Origin: Lineolata rhizophorae
Taxonomy: Eukaryota > Ascomycota > Dothideomycetes > Lineolatales > Lineolataceae
Direction: 5' to 3'
NCBI GenBank assembly: GCA_010093515.1
Contig: MU001678.1
Coordinates: forward strand, 514,931 to 578,930
DNA: 64,000 bases
Shown piece by piece: positions 1 through 7,949 of the stretch (the stretch's first letter is position 1; every line of letters begins with the position of its first letter). Under the pieces are notes generated by a model. The model was not told where the DNA came from and did not search any database. It saw only the letters and a list, made by a program, of their open reading frames with translations. The position numbers and the translations under genes are program-made.

Positions 1-1323
1 GGCCCCAACGCTTGCGAGGATAGAGGTTGTAATGAAGGAACCTTAGGGTCTGGTTGGGGATCGGGCGCTGTTGAATTCCCTTATCTGGTGGCGCCTTTGG
101 ATGCCATGAGGGACGCGTTTGACGAGGAAGTCTTCTACCTGACCGACTATCCGGAGAACGACATCCCGAAAACGAAAGTGCCGGAGCTTCTTGATGACCA
201 AGACATTTGCTTCGTTTTCGCCAATTCTATCGCGGGCGAGGGTTATTTGGCTGCTGATGGCGTCAAGGGTGACCGCAATGATTTGTACCTCCAGAAGGGT
301 GGAGATGATCTGATCAAGACCGTGGCCGATGGTTGCGGGGGCGGCAATGGCACCACCATTGTCGTTATTCACGCTGTTGGCCCGGTCATTATGGAGAAGT
401 GGATTGAACATCCTAATATTAAGGCCGTTCTTCTGGCCAACCTACCTGGCCAGGAGAGCGGTAATGCTCTAGTCGACGTCCTCTTTGGCGACCAAAACCC
501 GAGCGGCCACCTGCCGTACACGATTGCGAAGCGCGAGGAGGACTACGGCCCGTCATCTTCAATCCTTTACTACCCCAACGATATCGTCCCGCAGCAGAAC
601 TTCTCCGAAGGCCTTTATGTTGACTACCGACACTTTGACAAGTTCGATATTGAGCCACGCTTCGAGTTCGGCTACGGTCTCAGCTACTCCACGTTCCACC
701 TGTCATCGCTCATGGTGCAACGCAAGGCGCCCCGTTCTTTGCTCCCTGAACCGCGACCTAATGATACCGCTGCTTCTCCTCCCACGTTCGACAGCGCGCT
801 CCCAGAACCCAGCTCCGCTCTCTTCCCAGAGTCCTTCCGAAAGCTAGACAAGTACATCTACCCCTACATCGGCTCAGTCGACGACGCCCGGCCTCACGGC
901 AAGTATCCGTACCCGGCAGGCTACGACGAGGCCGCGCCGCTCTCGCCCGCCGGCGGCGCTCCCGGTGGTAACCCAGACCTCTACACGGTGCACGTCAAGA
1001 TCTCGGCGACGGTGACGAACAAGAAGCTGGTGCCGGGCCAGGCCGTGGTGCAGTGCTACGTCAAGTTCCCGCAGGACTACGTAGACGAGGAGACGGGCGA
1101 GAAGATCGACTTCCCCGTGCGCGTCCTGCGCGGCTTCGACAAGTTCGACATCTCTAACATCTCCGACGGCTCTCATCGCCGCCTCGTCGAGTTCGAGCTC
1201 ACGCGCCGCGACCTCAGCTACTGGGACGCCCGTAGGCAGAACTGGGTCATGCCGGATAAGGGTGAGTTTGAGATCGAGCTCGGGTTCAGTTCGAGGGATA
1301 TCAGGCTTTCTGGGGCAATTTAG
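1..1323 (+). CDS. Beta-glucosidase, glycoside hydrolase family 3 (5' part outside window)
   Basis: C-terminal 440 residues of a GH3 beta-glucosidase, open in frame from the first base, so the start lies upstream of the window. The reading begins with the family hallmark GPNACEDRGCNEGTLGSGWG and VEFPYLVAPLDAM, followed by the GH3 C-terminal alpha/beta domain (VVIHAVGPVIMEKW, LANLPGQESGNALVDVLFG, NPSGHLPYT) and the EFGYGLSYSTF motif. A linker and a fibronectin-III-like domain occupy the last 120 or so residues (VHVKISATVTN, QCYVKFP, VLRGFDK). The family releases glucose from cellobiose and other beta-glucosides and is usually secreted. The catalytic Asp lies in the part outside the window. The stop is TAG at 1321-1323, and the gene converges on the esterase gene 263 nt away. 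No intron is visible in this part. Confidence 0.93.
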   Translation, partial: GPNACEDRGCNEGTLGSGWGSGAVEFPYLVAPLDAMRDAFDEEVFYLTDYPENDIPKTKVPELLDDQDICFVFANSIAGEGYLAADGVKGDRNDLYLQKGGDDLIKTVADGCGGGNGTTIVVIHAVGPVIMEKWIEHPNIKAVLLANLPGQESGNALVDVLFGDQNPSGHLPYTIAKREEDYGPSSSILYYPNDIVPQQNFSEGLYVDYRHFDKFDIEPRFEFGYGLSYSTFHLSSLMVQRKAPRSLLPEPRPNDTAASPPTFDSALPEPSSALFPESFRKLDKYIYPYIGSVDDARPHGKYPYPAGYDEAAPLSPAGGAPGGNPDLYTVHVKISATVTNKKLVPGQAVVQCYVKFPQDYVDEETGEKIDFPVRVLRGFDKFDISNISDGSHRRLVEFELTRRDLSYWDARRQNWVMPDKGEFEIELGFSSRDIRLSGAI

Positions 1324-1585
1324 ATGAGGTGTAGAAAAATATAGGGAACTATTGGGTTCAGGCCGCAAGGGTATGGATGCGTCTCATGGAGGCGGAGTGG
1401 TTGCGTATTTCATAGGGGATGGCGTTATGTGTGGCTAGGGCATATTCTCCTCCGGTTTGCTTGCCAAGAATTTCCTTCGTAATTAAACTACAGGAGACGC
1501 ACGGAGCGTGTTCCATTTTCTTGTATTATCTATTACTCGGTTTCTTATGTACAGCCCCCAACCTCTTTCCATCTCGTTCGGCATA

Positions 1586-3307
1586 TTATCCGAGTAGGGG
1601 GTTCGAATGCCTCGGAATCGAGACCTTGAATACCAAGACCTGATTATACAGTTCGAAGCCCGACTCGTCCGAATATGGGAGTGCACCACCGTTCATAAAA
1701 CCTATAGCTTTCTAAGCTTATGTCACGCGAAATTTACGGCAGGGAGACTTACCATGCTGCGTGATAAAGTCATTATCGGAATAAGCGAACAGATAGTAGT
1801 CGTCACAGCCGCTCCACTCATGCGGCTCGGTCTCAACAGGCAGCAAGTTCAGCCCTTCCCACTTCTCGTTAAGCAGGCCATCGTCCTGCTCCCCGCCATT
1901 GTGAAGGCCGAACTTGCCTAGTTCGGCGTTTATGTTGAAGTCGAGCCAAGGGCAGTACTTAGCAACTGTTATACCTTCGTCTAGCTCACCATCCCGACTC
2001 GCGACGCCGCACGTTGCGCAGTCATATTGGGGATCTTTAACGTCAGTAGCCTCAGAGATATCGAATACGTCGAGGTGCCGGTACAGCGACTCGGTCTCTT
2101 CGAGACCGCGTCCCGCGTCCCCGTCACGCGCGAGAACGAGGAACTGAGTGTCCGAGATGAACTTGATCTCGCTCTGGCCGGCCGTTTCTTCGCCGTCGTC
2201 GTATAGCGGTAGGGAGACGACCCACTCGGCCCTGTACGTGGGCGGGTCGCACGAGATGTCGTACTGCAAGACGCGGGCGTAGCGCCTGGTCTCGTCCTCG
2301 TCGCCGCCTTCCTGGTTCATGCCGGACTGGATCATGGAGTAGAGGTACTTGCCATCAGGCGAAGCCGTCAGTGCCTCGAGACCCTGGTTCGTGTTGCGGC
2401 CAGTGTCAGGTTCCGATGGCTCGACGTCACGGTCCGGATCGTATACAGGCGGCGAGTTGGCGGAGAAGCTAGTGAGGAATATATGAGTTACTGCCCTGTG
2501 CGAAAAGAGGACATCGAAATTGGGTGGGAAAAGCTCGTATACCTCACGGTGCCGTTCCGACGAGGGATGTACGCCTCGGGCGGGCGGATCGCGCCAATCA
2601 TCTTGCCATCGCAATCAAAATGGTAGATAAACGGACCATACTCGTCACTAATCCAGAACGATCCATGTTTCCCAAGGACTAAGCCCTCTGGGTCCATCGG
2701 AATCCGGGTACCGCCTGGACCATCGCCGCCAAAGCCGTCACCCTCGAAGTGCGTGACGGGCATGTCAGGGAAGCCAGGGTATGTGATGGAGCCCGTGACA
2801 TCGGCATCTAACCCGGTCATAGGCTCTCCATCCGGCCCAGTGAACGCAATCGAGTCCAAGTAGAACAACTCGAGGTTTGGTGGTGAGGGATCATCCACGG
2901 TGGCATCTGGCGCCGGGATGAACAGCATGAAAAACTTGTGGACTCGCGGTTGGAAGTTCAACGTGCCTTGGGTGTTCCTAAAGTTGCATTAGCATTTTGA
3001 GGCTACGAGATCCACTCCAGTCTTTATACCATCCACGATCAGGTAAAGTCCAGGTGATACCCGTATAGCTCCCGTTGCGGTGCTTGGTCCACGCCGACGG
3101 CTCCGCAGCGCTCGAGCTACCAATGCCAGCCAGAGTATCGCCAAACTTGTCCGTCATGTTGCCCGGCAGGCGTCCGTAGCCCGCAAGCTCCTTGTACGTG
3201 TACGTCTTGCCAGCGCACGTGGTCTCGCTGACGACGGACCCGGAGGACGGCTGCGCTTCGGCAGCCGCGCCGAGCAGGAGGGCGGCGAGGAGGCTTGACA
3301 CAAACAT
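1586..3307 (-). CDS. Secreted phytase-like esterase (esterase-like activity of phytase family)
   Basis: Four exons: complement(join(1586..1701,1753..2468,2543..2977,3030..3307)), 514 residues. Introns are 52, 74 and 51 nt with GT..AG ends, and the phases match. Residues 1-18 (MFVSSLLAALLLGAAAEA) form a signal peptide, so the protein is probably secreted. After splicing, the conserved TWTLPDRGW/NTQGTLNFQPR passage of the family is restored across intron 1, then GLDADVTGSITYPGFPD, SDEYGPFIYHFD, and GLEALTASPDGKYLYSMIQS. The C-terminus (FITQHGFMNGGALPYSDES) is restored across intron 3. This domain family (phytase-like, PF13449 type) has poorly defined substrates; phosphatase or esterase activity is only inferred. 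It is divergent from the LigB-type gene and shares its 1.07-kb upstream region. Confidence 0.85.
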
Positions 3308-3395
3308 GGCAGCTTCGTGGTATTGCGCAATTGAAGCTGTCGTCGCGCTATGGGAGACGAATTGGGCCCCGGAACAAAGCGGGATCCCATGCAAA

Positions 3396-3403
3396 TTTAT
3401 ATA
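3396..3403 (-). promoter_or_regulatory. TATA-like box of the phytase-like esterase gene
   Basis: TATATAAA on the minus strand, about 90 nt upstream of the ATG at 3307. Position and sequence suit a core promoter; inference only. Confidence 0.4.
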
Positions 3404-4247
3404 CCACGACGCCAAAGCTTCTCAGCCGGTAGAGGTACCATGGGCCCTGACGCCATCGCTGCGACTCCGGCCGCTGCGCGGGCGCTGCCGATGACACCGA
3501 GCTCGGGTCGATGCATGGCCAGGGTTGACCGCAGTCGCAGGAGAGCTCTTCGGTCTCGCCGGCAAGCCTGGCCAGAAGCCGGGGCCACGAAGGCCGATGA
3601 GGGCGAGGGCTTTCACGAGGCGTGGGACTGGGAACGTCGTGAGCACGAGGGCAGCTGCTTCGTTGTGATTAGCTGGGCAGAGCTGCGTCGAGCGCGCCCC
3701 GCTCCCCGGCGCGGGGCGTTCCTGCAGACGGGCGACGACGGACATGGAAGGCGGTTCGGGAGCGCACGAACGCGCCGATCCCCAATCAGACCGGGGCGCG
3801 CATCCTCGTGAGTCGCGGTCTGGTGGCCAGCGGGACTCTTTGTCCCGGAATTCGGCCTTGAGGAGTTCGATGAGCGTTGCTTTCGTGGGCAGTTCGCGTA
3901 CAAGTTCCCCTGACCGATCTTGGCAGGGCTGATTCGTTGGCCGGATGGTGCGGATTGGCAGCAACGTGAGCTCTGATGTCAAAGTGTGTGCCGTTGCTCC
4001 TGTGGGACATTTGAGCTGACTATCGGGCGGTAGGCAGTCTGATTACACGCTACGTTAGTATATTTTTCAAGAGTGCACAATCTTCTTGGAGCTAAAACTC
4101 GACTTTGAAGGCTCCAAAACCGCTCGGAGAGTTCGACGGCATCGTATGATTCCGAGCCGAGCGCGCGGTCCTGTTTCCGCGCCCCCGACAACGTCTGACA
4201 AATGTTCCAGTCTTCACTATCCAATTTCTGTACTATTTCAAAGCTCT

Positions 4248-4254
4248 TATATAA
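4248..4254 (+). promoter_or_regulatory. TATA-like box of the LigB-type dioxygenase gene
   Basis: TATATAA 127 nt upstream of the first ATG (4381) and about 300 nt upstream of the second in-frame ATG (4549). Confidence 0.35.
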
Positions 4255-4380
4255 CAAGCTGCAGCTATTTCCAAGGGCCAATTGGAGGCTTCCCCTGTTA
4301 GAAATAAATACTTGCGCTTGCCGTTGAGCTTTCAATAGTTGAAACCGCAATTCTTAAAACCATCATTGTTCGTCAATTTG

Positions 4381-5615
4381 ATGTACCGAGGTCCCTTCTT
4401 CACGGTTCTTCTAGGAAGTCTCGGCATCGCGGTCATAGCCTTCATTCTGGCGTCTCCGTCAGCCCCCTCGACTCTGCGATCCATCTTTCATTCACTGCGC
4501 GATAGCACAACGAAAAATATATCCCCGGGACGCAAGCCACTTTCCACGATGGCTAGCTCAAATTCCCACCGCACCCCTGTCTATTTCATCAGTCATGGCG
4601 GGCCAAATATCATGGAAGAAACCAAGCATCCGGCGTATGGCGCGCTCCAGAAGATCGGCAAGGAGATTACCCAAAAAGTGAAACCAAAAGCTGTTGTGGT
4701 GTTCTCGGCGCATTGGCGTGGCGGCAAGGATAGGATAGAGGTCAATACGGCCGAAATGACGGAGCTTATATACGAGTATGTCGTGAACTACGCGTCTTCC
4801 TTATACATGAACAGGGGGAACGATCGATATTAGATTATTTGAAGCCAGCTGCTGACCAGAAGGGCGGGTCCAGTTTCTATGGCTTCCCAGACCACTATTA
4901 CGAGTTTGAGTACCCAAACGTCGGCAGCAAAGACGTGGCGCATAAAGTAATGGGCAAGCTGTCCGATGCCGGAATCGACGTGGGACCCGTCCACAGGGGT
5001 CTCGACCACGGCGTCTGGGCGCCCTTCTTAGTCGGTGAGTTATCCTTTCAACAAATCGTTGCACTCTTGTGTCTAACTTCGACCCTAGCCTTCGATCCTA
5101 AGAAAAACCCCCTCAAGGTTCCCCTGGTTCAGGTCTCGTTGTTTGGCAACGAAGATCCAGTCAAGCACTACAAGTTGGGCCAAGCGCTCACATCGCTCCG
5201 AGATGAGGGCATCTTGATAGTAACTTCCGGAATGGCCGTCCATAACCTTCGAGATATGCGCTTTGCCTTCGCGAGTCCGAAGCCGATGCCGTACGTTCCT
5301 CCCCCTTCAGGTAGAGGTGCTTCATCGAGCTTATTCTTCGAGCTCGAGTGCTAATGAGAACATAGGTATGCCGCCAGTTTCGATGAAGCGCTCAAAGACG
5401 CCGCAACAGCCAGTCCAGGCGAGCGGGAAAGGAAGATGGCCGAACTTCTGAAGCGTCCGGATGCTAGGCAGGCGCATCCCACTTTTGAGCATTTGTTGCC
5501 TGTTCATGTAGGCGCTGGTGCGGCCGGGGAAGACGTTGGGAAGCAATTGTTCACTCTGGCGGAGGCCTGCTTTAGCTGGGCACAGTATCGATTTGGTGAT
5601 GTTGTAGCAGCCTAG
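4381..5615 (+). CDS. Extradiol ring-cleavage dioxygenase, LigB/DODA-like class III
   Basis: Four exons: join(4381..4775,4874..5034,5089..5290,5366..5615), 335 residues. Family members open catecholic rings (4,5-DOPA-type extradiol cleavage) with Fe(II) or bind Zn(II). The likely metal and catalytic histidines are all present: H72 in YFISHGGPN, H111 in FSAHWRGG, H172 and H177 in HRGLDHGVWAPF, H237 in GMAVHNLRDM. Splicing restores LIYDFYGFPDHYYEFEYPN and PFLVAFDPKKNPLKVP. The first ATG adds a hydrophobic segment (residues 6-24, FFTVLLGSLGIAVIAFILA) and a linker. The ATG at 4549 (MASSNSHRTPVYF) would give a soluble protein of usual family length (279 residues). Which start is used cannot be told from sequence. 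The substrate is unknown. Confidence 0.9.
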
Positions 5616-5754
5616 AGTCTTTGACCCAACTTGCATTCGTCGCAACCACGATCTCTTACGGTTTCATAGCGCGACCGATTTCGTCGTTCCGCATGGTTCG
5701 ATATTGGTACACAGACGTTATATACAGTTGTATAGTAGAAGCACGTTTCTTTGT

Positions 5755-6244
5755 CTATGCCGGTGATTTTACAAGCTCCGTAACCCTCGTCTCGATCGTC
5801 TTATCATCCATGTCTGTAGCCAACGTTAGCATCGGCCTGAGAGTCGGACCATAAATTATCGTAGATCCTGAAGTACTCACCCGTCAACGGTAGGGACTTC
5901 TCCTTCCCAAATTCTAAGACCGCAACCCATTGTCAGTCAGTCGGTCCTCTATCGCCCACAGGGATGCAATGCTTCTACTCACCGAAACGCGCGAACACCT
6001 TCGGTTCCACACCCTGTGCCTCTCGAATCATGATCGGTATGTATGGATTGTGCTTCTTCATGGTCGGGTACGTGCGCATGAGAAAGGACCTATATGCGTA
6101 CGTCCACAATAAGTCGTCAGGTCATTGAATACCGGAAGACAGAGGGGGTTGACCGTACCTCAAAGCAGAGCTAGTCTCACCAGTCTGGCAAAGGTGGAAG
6201 CGGATCTCTTTGAGACCGGCGGCAAAGGCATATTTGGAAGCCAT
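5755..6244 (-). CDS. NADH-ubiquinone oxidoreductase 10.5-kDa subunit (NDUFA2/B8 type)
   Basis: Four exons: complement(join(5755..5813,5881..5913,5983..6089,6159..6244)), 94 residues. Introns are 69, 69 and 67 nt. The protein reads MASKYAFAAGLKEIRFHLCQ, then ALRSFLMRTYPTMKKHNP, YIPIMIREAQGVEPKVFARF, EFGKEKSLPLTDMDDKTIE and ends VTELVKSPA. This is the thioredoxin-like accessory subunit of mitochondrial complex I; length and motifs match fungal orthologues along the whole protein. Exon 3 is only 33 nt. The gene is head to head with the pyruvate-carrier gene, 388 nt between start codons. Confidence 0.95.
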
Positions 6245-6632
6245 TGTGAATTGCGCGCCGGCGGCGGAGGGATGCGGCGGAATCAAACTTACGACTGTGA
6301 GGATGCGGCAAAGGTGCGATGAAGCTGTTCCGAGAGCTGGCGAACCAGAGCGCATCGGAAGGGTCTGATGTAAGCCGGGGAAAGAGACCTAGGTAAGTGG
6401 CTAGTGAGTGGCGTACCGCAATCCGATGCGCCACAATATCCTTCGGACTTTGACGGGCGTTGCGCCGCCCGAACCGGGCCTCCACCCGCCGAAAGCTGTG
6501 TCAATCATCGCGGCGGCGCATCATCACTCTTCAGCCGCACCGCCCTTTCCTCAGCGCACTTTCCCTTCTCTCCCCTTCAAAACTCGTCTCCAGACGCTCC
6601 CCCATCTCCACTCCTCCTACGAATTTCCCACA
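6245..6632. promoter_or_regulatory. Shared (bidirectional) upstream region of two mitochondrial genes
   Basis: 388 nt separate the start codons of the complex I subunit (minus) and the mitochondrial pyruvate carrier (plus). There is no room for independent large promoters, so shared elements are likely. I see no TATA box and no clear CCAAT box. The part next to the carrier start is C/T-rich (6535-6630), as is common just upstream of fungal start codons. Confidence 0.6.
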
Positions 6633-7476
6633 ATGGCGGCGCGCTCAACGAGCATGCGCTTCCTCGCGGCCACCCGGCCGGGCCTCCGCGGTGCGACGCT
6701 CCGGACCCCCTTCCAGCGACGAGGCTACCAGACTGCCGCCGAGACCAACGTCGAGCCGCCCAAGAGCAAGCTCCAGCAGCTGTGGAACAGCCCGGTCGGG
6801 CCCAAGACGGTGCATTTCTGGTGCGTGTTGGCGCCCCGCAAATTTCCGTTTCCACCGGCTTGTAGAGTTCGACTATGAAGCTCGCGAGTCACTAGGGAGG
6901 AGGCTCGGGTTTCTGTTGAGAGAGTGCTATCGCTGACATGTTTCTCTCTGCTATAGGGCACCTATCATGAAGGTACACATATGATCGCGAATACCGACAC
7001 GCTCCTCTCTTTTCGATCGGCAAACTGACTCTTTCCCGTAGTGGGGTGTGATCCTCGCGGGCGTCGCCGACTTCGCCCGTCCCGCCGAGACGCTCTCCCT
7101 CTCTCAGAATATGGCGCTGTTGGCCACGGGCGCTATCTGGACGCGCTGGTGCTTCGTCATTCGGCCCCAGAACATCTTGTGAGCATTCACGACGACCCCG
7201 CCCTCCCACGTGTTGCCGAACATACGGGCATTGTTGTATACATTTGTGCCGTACATGATTTGCTGAGCTTTTATATGTAGTCTTGCCACGGTCAACTTCT
7301 TCCTGTTCTGCGTCGGCTTTACCCAGATTACCCGCATATTCCTCTACCGGCAGTCCGTAAAGAACGACCCCATGAAGGCGGAGGCCGAGCAGGCGGCCAA
7401 GGAGGAGGGACAGACGGCCAAATCTATCGTGGAAGATCCTGTTGGCGCGGCTAAGACTGCCGTTGGCAAGAACTAG
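6633..7476 (+). CDS. Mitochondrial pyruvate carrier subunit (MPC2/MPC3-like)
   Basis: Four exons: join(6633..6820,6957..6972,7042..7178,7281..7476), 178 residues; exon 2 is a 16-nt micro-exon that supplies the end of W, then APIMK. The start is in good context (CACAATGG). The N-terminus is rich in Arg, Ser and Ala with no acidic residue before residue 36, as in a mitochondrial presequence. The conserved MPC core follows: WNSPVGPKTVHFWAPIMKWG, VILAGVADFARPAETLS, NMALLATGAIWTRWCFVI, PQNIFLATVNFFLFCVG. Two or three membrane segments are present, then a charged tail. The protein pairs with another MPC subunit to import pyruvate across the inner mitochondrial membrane. The partner gene is not in this window. 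Confidence 0.93.
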
Positions 7477-7949
7477 AACGGCTAGCCTTAGCGAGAAGCG
7501 AGCGTGCATAGATAGGTGACGTTGAATTATCTCGGTTGAGGGTGTAATTCGAACTGACTGCGATTCCCTGAGAAGCGCGGGTATATCGAAGGACGCTACA
7601 TTTTTTATCATGTTTCTCTCTCTTTTTCATCTTTTTGATTGGGTCCCTGATTCTGTGATTGGACTTTTACCTTGACTATGTTTTATAGATGTCCTACTAT
7701 AATAGGGAATCTTACCGGAGTTCTGTCAACCACGAATTCTTTTAAATAATAGCCGTATTATGATTAGACATTCGCTAGGCCGACTACTTATATAGGTGTC
7801 GTCACCATCGGTATAGGCCAAACTGGCATCAGCGCCAGTAAAGTTAAGGAACCTAACGTGTACAGGACTAGGGTATCATTCTGCTCCTCGACTTGTTGCA
7901 CCCACACAGCATCACACATACACTATGCCCATTCCCATCCAATCCTCGC
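7477..7949. other. Intergenic between convergent genes
   Basis: 473 nt between the carrier gene and the 3' end of the 968-residue orphan. AT-rich from 7600 to 7850; should hold both polyadenylation regions. Nothing else seen. Confidence 0.5.

Larger units (their letters stand above)
3308..4380. other. Intergenic, shared upstream region of two divergent genes
   Basis: 1.07 kb between the esterase (minus) and the LigB-type gene (plus). The 3450-3850 part is GC-rich and holds long overlapping open frames on both strands. None starts with ATG in a good context or resembles a family, so I read them as GC-driven. Two TATA-like boxes face outward, at 3396 and 4248. Confidence 0.6.

Noticed and set aside
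3422-3982. Overlapping open frames on both strands in the esterase/dioxygenase spacer
   Set aside because: Non-ATG starts, Arg/Pro/Ala-rich low-information products and opposite-strand mirrors; no splice-supported model.
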